NCBI GenBank assembly: GCA_027920525.1
Contig: CP115858.1
Coordinates: 868,001-932,000, forward strand
Origin: Chryseobacterium daecheongense
GTDB taxonomy: Bacteria; Bacteroidota; Bacteroidia; Flavobacteriales; Weeksellaceae
DNA length: 64,000 nucleotides
Reading direction: 5' to 3'
The translations under genes and the position numbers were made by a program. This document shows, piece after piece, positions 17,425 to 26,829 of the stretch. A model generated the notes under the pieces. The model did not search any database. It was not told the DNA's origin and saw only the letters and a list, made by a program, of their open reading frames with translations. Each line of letters opens with the position of its first letter. The first letter of the stretch is position 1.

Positions 17425-18195
17425 CTACAATCCTGATACCTTTTGATTAAGATTTTTGATATCTTTCCGCAATTCCAGAAACATATCTTTTACACTTTGG
17501 GTGTGGTCTTCATTTTCAAATTCCCGGATCGAAATTCCACAGGCATATTCCCAAACCTCCAGTAAATCACTCAAAATAATATCATAAGGCTCATAAAATG
17601 GATTGTCAGCCGCTATATGAAGTGCATTTTCTTTTCTGGATTTAAATCTTTTATAAGTAATTCCATCATTTAACGTTACGAAGATGTATGTTTTATCAGG
17701 CTTCAGGTCTTCTGTTTTTTCAATGTATTTTCCGACAATATAAGAACCATCTTTAAAAGGCGGCATCGAATCTCCTTCTACAGGAAAAGCCCTGTATTTT
17801 CCATTTGTAAGAAAGGGTAGGGAGATATTCTGGAGGCTTTCAATGTACCCTGGATCGGTATATCCGGACAGGTATCCCATCGATGCTTTCTGAGGAATAA
17901 TTTCAATGCTGTTATTTCCTGATTGATCAACTACGACAGGAAGCACAATTCTGTTATCGGGAAGATTAATAATATCATTTAATGGATATTTCTTAAGATC
18001 TATCGTTACCATCAGATCGATACTTACCCTGTAATACCTGGACATCTTAATCAATAGCTCTATCGGAGGTTGCGAAGCGCCATCTTCATACTTCGCATAC
18101 CGTCCGCGCGTGATTGATAAGTTATCTGCTACGGATTGTTGAGATAATTTCAATTGATCTCTCAAATACCTTATGTTTTCTGCTAAAATTGACAT
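17425..18195 (-). CDS. XRE-type repressor with S24 (LexA-like) self-cleavage domain
   Basis: 256 residues. An N-terminal XRE helix-turn-helix (LSQQSVADNLSITRGRYAKYEDG, about residues 17-39) is joined to a LexA/CI-like S24 peptidase domain. Ser143 (EGDSMPPF) and Lys182 (ITYKRF) form the catalytic dyad at the usual spacing, and KASMGYLSGY near 103-112 is the probable cleavage region. By analogy with LexA and CI, RecA filaments would trigger self-cleavage after DNA damage. It diverges from dinB and dnaE2, and one operator lies between them. Confidence 0.93.
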   Translation of the reverse strand: MSILAENIRYLRDQLKLSQQSVADNLSITRGRYAKYEDGASQPPIELLIKMSRYYRVSIDLMVTIDLKKYPLNDIINLPDNRIVLPVVVDQSGNNSIEIIPQKASMGYLSGYTDPGYIESLQNISLPFLTNGKYRAFPVEGDSMPPFKDGSYIVGKYIEKTEDLKPDKTYIFVTLNDGITYKRFKSRKENALHIAADNPFYEPYDIILSDLLEVWEYACGISIREFENEDHTQSVKDMFLELRKDIKNLNQKVSGL

Positions 18196-18213
18196 TGCTA
18201 TAAATTATATCAA

Positions 18214-18252
18214 CAAATATAATAATTTTGATACAAATTGTAACTAATTTTG
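18214..18252. promoter_or_regulatory. Divergent promoters with shared palindromic operator
   Basis: The plus-strand -7 box TAATTTTG is at 18245-18252 (for dinB) and the minus-strand box TATATTTG at 18221-18214 (for the S24 repressor). Between them is TACAAATTGTA (18232-18242), a perfect palindrome around a central A. A repressor dimer there would cover the spacer of the dinB promoter and the -33 region of the repressor's own promoter. Confidence 0.65.
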
Positions 18253-18256
18253 TTTC

Positions 18257-19420
18257 GTGGAACGATCGATTGTACATATGGACCTGGATACATTTTTTGT
18301 ATCCTGTGAGCGTCTTAATAACTCAGAACTTAACGGAATCCCTCTGATCATAGGAGGTGGGGACCGTGGAGTAGTAGCCTCATGTTCCTATGAAGCAAGA
18401 AAGTTTGGAGTACGCTCTGCCATGCCGATAAGAATGGCACTTAAGCTCTGTCCTGATGCTAAAGTGATCCGTGGAGATCATGAAATGTATTCCAACTTAT
18501 CCCATCTGGTAACAGAGGTCATTCAAAGTAAAGTTCCGGTAATGGAGAAAGCCAGTATTGATGAATTTTATCTCGACCTGTCCGGAATGGATCAGTTTTT
18601 CGGATGCTATCAGTGGACTACGGAAATTGCTGCTGCCGTCACAAAAGAAACGGGGCTTCCCATCAGCTTTGCATTATCCAACAACAAAACCGTCTCAAAA
18701 ATCGGAAGTGGGGAATCTAAACCCGATGGAAAGCTCGAAATAAAGCCGCAGAATATGCAGGGATTTCTTAACCCTTTATCAATAAGGAAGATTCCGATGG
18801 TAGGAAATGCTACTTTTCAGCTCCTTTCAAGAATAGGAATCCGCACCATTCATACATTATCTGAAATGCCTGTTCTGGTATTACAACAGATGATCGGAAA
18901 AAACGGGATTGAACTCTGGAAAAAAGCCAATGGAATTGATGAGAATCCAGTCATTCCTTATTCGGAAAGGAAATCAATCTCAACGGAAAGAACTTTTTCG
19001 AATGATACCATGGATATGGTTTCTTTAAAAGGGCTGATATCGGGAATGGCTGAGCAGCTGGCTTATCAGCTCCGGAAAGAAAGATGGCTGACTTCAACGG
19101 TAACGATTAAGATCCGGTATTCCAATTTTGATACAGAGACCAAACAATGTAAAGTATCTTATACTTCTGCAGATCACACCCTTTCACGGGTTGCCCTGGA
19201 ATTATTCCAAAAAGCCTACACCAGAAGAATGCGCCTTCGTCTGGTAGGGTTACGCTTCACAGGGCTGGTTCATGGAAACCATCAGATGGATCTTTTCGAA
19301 GATACTGAAGAGCTGATGAATCTTTATCAGTCGATGGATTATATCAAAAACCGTTTTGGAGCCCAGGCTGTCGGCAGAGCTTCCGGATTTGATTTAGAAA
19401 ATAAAAACAGATTATTCTAA
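18257..19420 (+). CDS. dinB: Y-family DNA polymerase (DinB/Pol IV type)
   Basis: 387 residues with a GTG start. Catalytic acidic residues are Asp9 (HMDLDTFF), Asp102 and Glu103 (ASIDEFYLDL). The little-finger region ends in NHQMDLFED, where Gln343-Phe347 (QMDLF) fits the beta-clamp-binding motif. GTG is preferred to the ATG at 18278 because the first residues RSIVH form the first core strand of the polymerase fold. The -7 box ends only 4 bases before GTG, so the mRNA may be leaderless. It does error-prone translesion synthesis and is followed 4 bases later by dnaE2. Confidence 0.94.
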   Translation: MERSIVHMDLDTFFVSCERLNNSELNGIPLIIGGGDRGVVASCSYEARKFGVRSAMPIRMALKLCPDAKVIRGDHEMYSNLSHLVTEVIQSKVPVMEKASIDEFYLDLSGMDQFFGCYQWTTEIAAAVTKETGLPISFALSNNKTVSKIGSGESKPDGKLEIKPQNMQGFLNPLSIRKIPMVGNATFQLLSRIGIRTIHTLSEMPVLVLQQMIGKNGIELWKKANGIDENPVIPYSERKSISTERTFSNDTMDMVSLKGLISGMAEQLAYQLRKERWLTSTVTIKIRYSNFDTETKQCKVSYTSADHTLSRVALELFQKAYTRRMRLRLVGLRFTGLVHGNHQMDLFEDTEELMNLYQSMDYIKNRFGAQAVGRASGFDLENKNRLF

Positions 19421-19424
19421 CGCT

Positions 19425-22400
19425 ATGTTTCTCAATTGTCATTCTTTCCACAGCCTTCGTTATGGCACACTATCCATCAAAGAGCTGGTAAAACAAGCTC
19501 AGGAATCAGGAGTCCGGGAATTGGTTTTAACGGATATCAATACCATTACCGGAATCTACGAATTTAAAACGTTATGTGACCAATGTGGTATAAAACCCAT
19601 CGCCGGAGTTGAAATAAGGAAAGAAGGCAGGCTTCTGTATGTTGCTATAGCAAAAGAATTCAGCGGGATTGGAGAGGTCAACCAAATGATTACGGATTAT
19701 AACTGCAATAGAAAAGACCTCACGGAAGCCGCTCCGCAATTTGCCAATGTATTTGTGATCTATCCTAAAGAAAATATTCCTGAAACACTTAGAGAAAATG
19801 AGTTTATAGGGATCCGGGAGGAAGAATTGACACTTCTTATCCGTACTGAATATCAGAACCTCATCCATAAAATGGTGGTACTGCATCCGATAACATTCGC
19901 CACCAGAAAGGATTATAACCTGCACTGTATTCTTCGGGCCATAGATAACAATACACTCCTCAGTAAACTGACTGAAGATGACACCTGCCATAAAACGGAA
20001 TATTTCAAACGGGAACAAAGTCTCCGGGATGCTTTTTATCAGTATCCAGAAATTATTAAAAACACACAGCATATTCTCAATTCCTGTCATTTTGAGTTTG
20101 ACTATAAGAGAGTTAAAAATAAATTACATTACACCCGGTCCAAAGAAGGAGATCTTAAAATGCTGACCAGACTGGCCTATTTAGGATTAAAAAAACGCTA
20201 TGGCTTAGATCATGAAATTGCCAGAGCAAGGGTTGAAATGGAGCTTAAAGTAATTGATGAACTCAATTTCAGCTCCTACTTCCTGATCGTCTGGGATATT
20301 ATAAGATACAGCAACAGAATGGGATTTATGCATGTAGGACGGGGAAGTGGAGCCAACAGTATTGTAAGTTTTTGTTTAGAAATTACAGATATCTGCCCGC
20401 TGGAACTGGATCTGTATTTTGAACGCTTCCTCAATCTGAATAGGAAGACCCCTCCAGACTTTGATATTGACTGGAGCTGGCAGGAAAGGGATGCTATTCT
20501 GCAATATATTTTTGATCGCTATGGAAAAGAACATGTAGCATTCTGCGGAACTAACGTTGAATTTAAGTACAAATCGATATTGCGTGAAGTAGGAAAGGTT
20601 TTTGGTCTGCCAAAAGAAGAACTGGACGAGCTAACCAGCCAACGGATAGAACTGCATGATAAAAACCTGGTTATAGAGCATGTTCATAAATATGGTAAAT
20701 TATTAGAAAAATTTCCTAATCAAAGGAGTATGCATGCTTGCGGAATTCTGATTTCGGAAGAGCCTATTACCCATTTTACAGCCCTTGAAATGCCCCCAAA
20801 AGGGTTTCCCATTGTCCAGTTCGATATGAATGTTGCTGAAGATATCGGTTTTGAAAAGTTTGATATCCTTTCCCAAAGAGGTTTAGGGACCATTAATGAT
20901 ACCGTTAAGCTGATCAAAAAAACAAGGAATATTGATATAGATATTCGGGATACCTCAATTTCCAAAGATGAAGAAGTGTGTAATGAATATCTGGCACAAG
21001 GCAGAACAATAGGTTGTTTTTATATTGAAAGTCCTGCCATGCGGGGGCTCTTGCGAAGGTTGAAATGCGATAACTATAAAATTTTAGTGGCGGCTTCTTC
21101 CATTATCAGACCCGGTGTTGCCCAAAGCGGAATGATGCGCGAATACATCTTCCGGCATAACCATCCCGACCAGTTTGAATATTTTCATTCCGTATTTGAA
21201 GAACATCTGAAAGAAACTTATGGAATCATGGTGTATCAGGAAGATGTGATCAAAATTTCCCAGTATTTTGGAGGATTATCATTAGCAGATGGAGATATTC
21301 TCCGGAGAGCGATGAGCGGGAAAGGTCGCTCTATTGAAAAGCTTCGGGAAGTAAAAGCTAATTTTTTCAAATCCTGTGAAGAAAAAGGACATTCGTTACA
21401 GCTTACTGCTGAAGCCTATCGCCAGATCGAGTCTTTTGCCGGGTACTCATTCTGTAAGGCTCATTCTGCTTCCTATGCGGTAGAAAGTTATCAGAGTTTA
21501 TATCTGAAAGTATACTATCCGCTGGAGTTTATGGTTTCCGTGATCAATAACATGGGTGGATTTTACCGCACCGAGGTGTACATTCATGAAACCAAAATGT
21601 CGGGTGGAATTGTCTGCAACCCTTGCGTGAACACCAGTGATTTTCAAACCACCCTGCACGGAAAAGAAATTTATCTCGGGTTAATGCATTTACAGGGGCT
21701 TGAAACCAGGATTGCCCATTTTATCGTTGAGGAAAGAGCCAGAAACGGGAATTATAAATCCCTGGAGGATTTTATCCGAAGAGTCCCTGTCGGAATTGAA
21801 ACCGCACAAATACTTATTTTCATCGGAGCTTTCCGGTTTACCGGAAAACAGAAAAACGAATTACTGGTGGAAGTAAGGATGCTCCTGGTTAATTTCAAAC
21901 CGGAAAACAGAGGATTGATGCTGATCGAAGAACCTGTTAAAGAATACAAGCTTCCCCGGCTGAAAAGGGAAACTTTTGAAGATGCTTTCGATGAAATTGA
22001 AATTCTGGGGTTTACCATATCATGCAGTCCTTTTGACTTGCTGAAGACCGGTTACAGAGGTTCCGTTTTTGTGAAAGACCTGCTACAGTACCATAAAAAA
22101 CAGGTAAAAATGCTGGCCTACCTCATCTCCAGAAAACATGTCCCTACCAAAAAAGGAACGATGTATTTCGGAACCTGGATCGATGTGAACGGCGATTACT
22201 TTGATACTGCCCATTTTCCGGACAGTCTTGAAAAGTATACATTTCAGGGTGGGGGATGCTATCTTCTTTTAGGAACTGTGGAAGTTGATTTTCATTTTCC
22301 GACCATTACGGTTACCAAAATGGCCAAAATGCCATTCATTCCTGATCCAAGATATGCATATGACAAAGAAATGCAATACGATATTCATAAACAGATCAGA

Positions 22401-22478
22401 GAGGACGTCAGTATGACAAACAGGCTTCCTTATCCCCAAGCCCACGAAATCGGACTCCCCAGAAACAAGCTTAAATAA
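19425..22478 (+). CDS. dnaE2: DNA polymerase III alpha subunit, error-prone DnaE2-like
   Basis: 1017 residues, shorter than replicative Bacteroidetes DnaE. The N-terminal PHP domain starts MFLNCHSFHSLRYGTLS. The polymerase active site PPDFDIDWSWQERD supplies Asp347 and Asp349. GRGSGANSIVSFCL and the helix-hairpin-helix region (EDFIRRVPVGIETAQ) are present. I saw no QxxLF/QADMF-type clamp motif at its C-terminus. With dinB directly upstream and an S24 repressor opposite, it forms a mutagenesis cassette analogous to imuA-imuB-dnaE2. The DnaE2 label rests on this context and on size. Confidence 0.9.
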   Translation: MFLNCHSFHSLRYGTLSIKELVKQAQESGVRELVLTDINTITGIYEFKTLCDQCGIKPIAGVEIRKEGRLLYVAIAKEFSGIGEVNQMITDYNCNRKDLTEAAPQFANVFVIYPKENIPETLRENEFIGIREEELTLLIRTEYQNLIHKMVVLHPITFATRKDYNLHCILRAIDNNTLLSKLTEDDTCHKTEYFKREQSLRDAFYQYPEIIKNTQHILNSCHFEFDYKRVKNKLHYTRSKEGDLKMLTRLAYLGLKKRYGLDHEIARARVEMELKVIDELNFSSYFLIVWDIIRYSNRMGFMHVGRGSGANSIVSFCLEITDICPLELDLYFERFLNLNRKTPPDFDIDWSWQERDAILQYIFDRYGKEHVAFCGTNVEFKYKSILREVGKVFGLPKEELDELTSQRIELHDKNLVIEHVHKYGKLLEKFPNQRSMHACGILISEEPITHFTALEMPPKGFPIVQFDMNVAEDIGFEKFDILSQRGLGTINDTVKLIKKTRNIDIDIRDTSISKDEEVCNEYLAQGRTIGCFYIESPAMRGLLRRLKCDNYKILVAASSIIRPGVAQSGMMREYIFRHNHPDQFEYFHSVFEEHLKETYGIMVYQEDVIKISQYFGGLSLADGDILRRAMSGKGRSIEKLREVKANFFKSCEEKGHSLQLTAEAYRQIESFAGYSFCKAHSASYAVESYQSLYLKVYYPLEFMVSVINNMGGFYRTEVYIHETKMSGGIVCNPCVNTSDFQTTLHGKEIYLGLMHLQGLETRIAHFIVEERARNGNYKSLEDFIRRVPVGIETAQILIFIGAFRFTGKQKNELLVEVRMLLVNFKPENRGLMLIEEPVKEYKLPRLKRETFEDAFDEIEILGFTISCSPFDLLKTGYRGSVFVKDLLQYHKKQVKMLAYLISRKHVPTKKGTMYFGTWIDVNGDYFDTAHFPDSLEKYTFQGGGCYLLLGTVEVDFHFPTITVTKMAKMPFIPDPRYAYDKEMQYDIHKQIREDVSMTNRLPYPQAHEIGLPRNKLK

Positions 22479-22482
22479 ATAT

Positions 22483-23301
22483 TTATTTCTTTTTATAAGG
22501 CAGATTCCAGATCAGGTCAGCGGCAAGATAATGGACACCACCTTTATGTATGCTGTGGCTGTCTCTGATCAGGTCATCCATATAACCGATATCTACCGTA
22601 AAAGGAGAATTGGGAATATCAAACATATAATAAGCAGCAATACGCATTTCCCGGTATCCAAAAGGAGTCCATTCCTTATCCGGCTCATTAAGATGGCTCA
22701 CAGAAAATAATCCTTCTACGCTAAGCATCAATTTCTGGCTATTCTCTGATGGCAGGCTATAGGTGATCTGGCTTTTAAGACGAGTCCTCAACTGAAAATC
22801 TTCTTCCACATTATGGAAGTCAGGATCAAAAAACTTTCTGAATTCCTGTCGCACGGTATTTTTAAGCTTCCATCTTTCTCCGAGATTAAAAGTATATGCA
22901 TACCTCCCATAGATCCTGAATTCCTGCTCTATACCTTCTTTTTCATAAGGGGAGACCTCATCATATTGAGGCTGACGACGATAACTGAATGCATAACTGT
23001 ACTGCTGGTGCGGGGCAAACGAATGATACACCTCATGATTCAATACCAGGATCGCCTGCCTGGAAAACAAATTATTCCGGTCCGGTTCACTTTTACGGCC
23101 TATCGCAACATAACTTAAAGTTTGCTTTTTCCCTAATGAATCCAGTCTGCGGCGAACACCAAATGCACCCCAGAATGCTGTATTGGCTTCCCCTAAACCC
23201 GGCGGGCTGATCTGGGCTTGTAAAAAGAGACTTCCGAACAGCAATAAGGCTCCGGCAATTTTTTTTAATCTCAACGGTCGTTCCCATAAAACATTCTTCA
23301 T
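22483..23301 (-). CDS. DUF2490 family outer-membrane-type protein
   Basis: 272 residues. A signal peptide (…IAGALLLFGSLFLQAQ) is followed by alternating beta-strand sequence rich in Tyr and Arg (FRIYGRYAYTFNLGERWKLKN), typical of the DUF2490 beta-barrel family. It is probably an outer-membrane protein of unknown function. The first 14 residues before the signal core suggest the true start could be a little further in, but no better ATG is present. It is convergent with dnaE2, with 4 bases between stop codons. Confidence 0.85.
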   Translation of the reverse strand: MKNVLWERPLRLKKIAGALLLFGSLFLQAQISPPGLGEANTAFWGAFGVRRRLDSLGKKQTLSYVAIGRKSEPDRNNLFSRQAILVLNHEVYHSFAPHQQYSYAFSYRRQPQYDEVSPYEKEGIEQEFRIYGRYAYTFNLGERWKLKNTVRQEFRKFFDPDFHNVEEDFQLRTRLKSQITYSLPSENSQKLMLSVEGLFSVSHLNEPDKEWTPFGYREMRIAAYYMFDIPNSPFTVDIGYMDDLIRDSHSIHKGGVHYLAADLIWNLPYKKK

Positions 23302-23411
23302 TATTACAAATTTAAAGGCTTTTTAACTCCACGTATTATTTAAATGACTTTTAAAGTGTCGAAAATCGGGACAAAATCTGGAAGAATTCTGGAATCCATG
23401 TTATAATTTTA

Positions 23412-23438
23412 ATTAGTCTACTAAATTAATAGACTAAT
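23412..23438. promoter_or_regulatory. 27-bp inverted repeat, probable operator
   Basis: ATTAGTCTA (23412-23420) and TAGACTAAT (23430-23438) are perfect 9-bp arms around the A/T core CTAAATTAA. The site lies upstream of the -7 box at 23487 and of the Met/Cys-rich leader ORF. The shape (A/T-centred dyad with GTCTA/TAGAC arms) fits a dimeric winged-helix regulator such as an Rrf2-family protein, but the binding protein is not known from this window. Confidence 0.6.
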
Positions 23439-23486
23439 ATGATTTATCTCATGTCCCTCCTTGGTTAAGATTTGTGAAGAATTAAA

Positions 23487-23494
23487 TACTTTTG
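23487..23494 (+). promoter_or_regulatory. -7 box for the leader ORF and SusC/SusD
   Basis: TACTTTTG matches TAnnTTTG. A TTG at 23461-23463 sits 23 bases upstream as a possible -33 element. Transcription would start near 23500, upstream of the leader ORF at 23524. Confidence 0.5.
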
Positions 23495-23523
23495 ACACAG
23501 TTAAAAAAATAAACTTTATTCTC

Positions 23524-23682
23524 ATGAATAAAACTTCATCTCATCCTTATTTATGCACGATGACAGCAACATTATCCATTCAAGACGAATGGAGTACAGG
23601 CAACTGTCTTTCACAACACGATCTTATGTTACAATACATGTGTTTTGATTTTATGATGTGCTACATGATGATGAAGTCATAA
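23524..23682 (+). CDS. Candidate 52-residue Met/Cys-rich leader peptide
   Basis: An ATG at 23524 opens a 52-codon ORF with 9 Met and 4 Cys. The last 18 residues hold 7 Met and 2 Cys (LQYMCFDFMMCYMMMKS). It lies between a palindromic operator plus promoter and the SusC gene, in the right place for a regulatory leader peptide. The clustering of Met codons at the 3' end resembles attenuator leaders, in which ribosome stalling on a scarce amino acid controls downstream genes. It could also be a small metal-binding or membrane-associated peptide. No family is recognised. Confidence 0.5.
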   Translation: MNKTSSHPYLCTMTATLSIQDEWSTGNCLSQHDLMLQYMCFDFMMCYMMMKS

Positions 23683-23865
23683 GCCACCTTTACTGTAGAA
23701 ATTAAAACCCAATAATTACAGGTTTTTAAACAGAAGTAATTCCCGTACAATTTAACGACTCTATTATAGCCGTCCCGGAAAAGGAGGGAGGAGGATTATT
23801 ATTTCTTACCGGAAAAAAACAGTAAGCATCCATCTCATTTTTTAACCTACTTAAATTAATATATA

Positions 23866-26823
23866 ATGAAGAAAAACCAATGTAAAATTGGTGCACTGGC
23901 CATGATCTTAATTGCAGAATTTGGCTTTGCACAAAACAGGGACAGCCTTTCCACCAAAGAGCAGTCTATAAAAGAAGTCGTGGTGGTAGCCTTTGGAAAA
24001 CAGAAAAAAGAAGAAATAACAGGATCCGTACAGTCTTTAAAGACAAAAGATATTGCTAATCTCCAAAACGGAAATGTTTTACAGGGAATCGGGGGTAAAG
24101 TAGCAGGGGTACAGGTAGTATCCTCAGGTCAGCCAGGTTCACAGCCTGTCATCAGAATGAGAGGAATAGGTTCGATCAATGCTTCAAGTGATCCATTAAT
24201 CGTATTGGACGGCATTCCTTATAACGGAAACCTTAACAGCATTCCGGGATCTGATATTGAAAGCATCTCCTTTCTTGAAGATGCTTCTTCCAACGCATTA
24301 TATGGTTCCAGGGGAGCCAATGGTGTGATCATTGTAAACACCAAAAGGGGTAAATCCAAAGGCCTTCATATAGAAGCAGATATCAGAACAGGGGTTAATT
24401 TCAGATCTGTTGAAGATTATTCAGTGTATACTTCACCACAGGATTACTACACCGCTTATTATAACCGGGCAAGGATCGGTGAAATTGCCAGATTAACACA
24501 ACCCGGAGCGGTTCCTTCCGGTACTAACCCTCATGAAGTTGGAATAATTGCACTGACCAGCTTGAGATACAATGCCTACAATGTCCCTTTCAGTCAAATG
24601 ATAGGGCAGGATGGTACCTTTAACAAAAGTGCCCAACTTATCTACCAGGACAACTGGAAAAAACTTCTTTTTAAACCCGGATTAAGAAGAGAAGCCAATG
24701 TAGGGATCAGCGCCAATAATGACCAGATAAAATCCTATACCTCCCTGAATTATTTAGATGATAAGGGATATCTTATTTCTTCCGGTTTTGAAAGATTCGG
24801 AATACGATCCAATCTGGATTATACTATCACCTCAAAGTTAAAACTGATCAGCAGCCTGTCTTATACTTACAGCCAGCAGGATTTTGGTGAATCGGGAGGA
24901 TTTTCCAATCCGTTCCAGTTTGCAAGAAATATTGCTCCTTTCTATCCTGTTTTCCTTAGGAATGATAATTACCAGATCATTTATGACAATAATGGAAATC
25001 CACTCTATGATTACGGGGATTCCAGTGGTCCAAACGGAGCAGGAAGGTCTTATGCTGTCTATGAAAACCCGGTAGCCAATCTTCAGCAAGATAAATTCCG
25101 GACAACAAGCAATCTCACCAACATCAATCTGGGCCTCAATTACGAAATTGTCAAAGGCTTGGATTTCACCTATAACTTTGGAGCATATCTGGAAAATCTT
25201 AAAGATCTCAGATATGGCAATACCGTCGGAGGAACTTCATCATCTGTCGGGGGAACCATCAATATGGGCTCCACATTCAAGCATACATTAAACCATCAGC
25301 AGCTCCTTACTTATCAGAAAAAACTAGACAAACATAATTTCAATATCCTTATTGGGCATGAACTCAATAAAATAAAAAATGAAGGGTTTTCCGGATCAAA
25401 ACAACAACTGTTATTACCCAACTCGTTATCTTTTGACAATGCTGTAAAAATAACAGATTTATCGGGGAATGGCTATGAATATGCTGTAGAAGGCTACTTT
25501 TCCAGATTACTTTATAACTATGATAATAAGTATTTTTTCAATGCCAATATCCGAAGAGACGGATCGTCTGTATTTTCGCCAGATAGCAGATGGGGTACCT
25601 TTTATGGTCTGGGAGCTGCATGGAATGTAGCCAAAGAAGATTTCCTTAAAGATAATGAAGTAATCAGCTCCTTAAGGTTAAAAGCTTCATACGGTCAACA
25701 GGGTAATGATAACATATTACTTAATGACGGAACAAGGGATTATTATGCATACCAGGACATCTATGGCATCAATAACTTTGGAAATGACAAGCCCGTTCTT
25801 TCCCTTAAAAAGCAGGGAAATAAGGACTTAAAATGGGAAACTTCCAAAAACCTGAATGCAGGTTTTGAAATATCCCTGCTACAAAACAGGATCAGCCTGA
25901 ATGCAGATTATTTCGAAAGAAAAGTATCCGATATGATCTATACGCTTCCATTACCGCCTTCCAATGCCGGATCCTACATAAAGTACGGCAATATCGGTGA
26001 CATGATCAACAGGGGAGTCCAGGCCAATCTAAGCGCTGAAATCCTGCACTCCGATCAATTCCAATGGAATGTATATGCGAATGCCACCCATTACAAAAAT
26101 AAAATCACCAGATTACCGGCCGAACAAAGGAATACAGGCCTTGTTTCCGGACTTTTTATCCTTACGGAAGGAGGCGACAGGTATACTTACTATCTTAAAA
26201 AATTTGCAGGTGTAGACCCTTCTAACGGAGATGCTTTATGGTACCGTACAGCATTAAACCCTAATACCCAGAAAGAGGAAACAACTGTTACCCGGAATTA
26301 TAAGGATGCAACAGATTACAATACAGGTAAATCCGCCATTCCAAAAGTATACGGTGGTTTCGGAACTGATTTTACTTATAAAGGATTTAACCTGGCTGTC
26401 AATTTCTCTTATCAGTTCGGTGGATACGGCTATGATGATATTTACAGATCCTTATTCCATTCCGATAGCTATGCTTCTAATTACTCTACAGATCTAAGCA
26501 AAACATGGACACCGGAAAATCCGGGTGCAGAACTTCCAAGGGTAGATCTTACCTCTACGAATCAGAATGGAAATTCCACGCTTTATCTTATAAAATCGGA
26601 TTATATCAGTCTTCAGGATGTTACATTATCCTATCAGCTTCCGGACGGATTTCCGCAGCAGGCAGGTTTATCGGGGCTGAAAATTTACGTTACAGGAAAC
26701 AACCTTTACCTATGGTCTAAAAGAAAAGGTTATGATCCGAGAGCTTCATTAACCGGCGTATCCGATCCATACCGGTACTCTTTATTATCCAGTGTTTCCC
26801 TAGGTTTTAAATTAACATTTTAA
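23866..26823 (+). CDS. SusC/RagA family TonB-linked outer membrane transporter
   Basis: 985 residues. A signal peptide (about 23 residues, ending GFAQ) is followed directly by the TonB-box/plug start (IKEVVVVAFGKQKKEEITGS) and plug motifs (RMRGIGSINASSDPLIVLDG), then a 22-strand barrel ending in LGFKLTF with the terminal Phe of outer-membrane barrels. It lacks the usual N-terminal carboxypeptidase-regulatory-like domain. With SusD at 26830 (6-base gap) it should form a pedal-bin importer for an unknown ligand. No glycoside hydrolases or peptidases are adjacent, so a polysaccharide role is not supported. Confidence 0.95.
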   Translation: MKKNQCKIGALAMILIAEFGFAQNRDSLSTKEQSIKEVVVVAFGKQKKEEITGSVQSLKTKDIANLQNGNVLQGIGGKVAGVQVVSSGQPGSQPVIRMRGIGSINASSDPLIVLDGIPYNGNLNSIPGSDIESISFLEDASSNALYGSRGANGVIIVNTKRGKSKGLHIEADIRTGVNFRSVEDYSVYTSPQDYYTAYYNRARIGEIARLTQPGAVPSGTNPHEVGIIALTSLRYNAYNVPFSQMIGQDGTFNKSAQLIYQDNWKKLLFKPGLRREANVGISANNDQIKSYTSLNYLDDKGYLISSGFERFGIRSNLDYTITSKLKLISSLSYTYSQQDFGESGGFSNPFQFARNIAPFYPVFLRNDNYQIIYDNNGNPLYDYGDSSGPNGAGRSYAVYENPVANLQQDKFRTTSNLTNINLGLNYEIVKGLDFTYNFGAYLENLKDLRYGNTVGGTSSSVGGTINMGSTFKHTLNHQQLLTYQKKLDKHNFNILIGHELNKIKNEGFSGSKQQLLLPNSLSFDNAVKITDLSGNGYEYAVEGYFSRLLYNYDNKYFFNANIRRDGSSVFSPDSRWGTFYGLGAAWNVAKEDFLKDNEVISSLRLKASYGQQGNDNILLNDGTRDYYAYQDIYGINNFGNDKPVLSLKKQGNKDLKWETSKNLNAGFEISLLQNRISLNADYFERKVSDMIYTLPLPPSNAGSYIKYGNIGDMINRGVQANLSAEILHSDQFQWNVYANATHYKNKITRLPAEQRNTGLVSGLFILTEGGDRYTYYLKKFAGVDPSNGDALWYRTALNPNTQKEETTVTRNYKDATDYNTGKSAIPKVYGGFGTDFTYKGFNLAVNFSYQFGGYGYDDIYRSLFHSDSYASNYSTDLSKTWTPENPGAELPRVDLTSTNQNGNSTLYLIKSDYISLQDVTLSYQLPDGFPQQAGLSGLKIYVTGNNLYLWSKRKGYDPRASLTGVSDPYRYSLLSSVSLGFKLTF

Positions 26824-26829
26824 GAAAAT

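Noticed and set aside
18208..18233. TATCAA…TTGATA inverted repeat as the S24 operator
   Set aside because: The arms are only 6 bp with 14 bases between. The overlapping TACAAATTGTA palindrome is better placed relative to both -7 boxes.
23440..23470. Possible SAM riboswitch before the Met/Cys-rich leader ORF
   Set aside because: CCCTCC/GGAGGG-like pieces are present, but the conserved core and the full helix set of an S-box are not recognisable.
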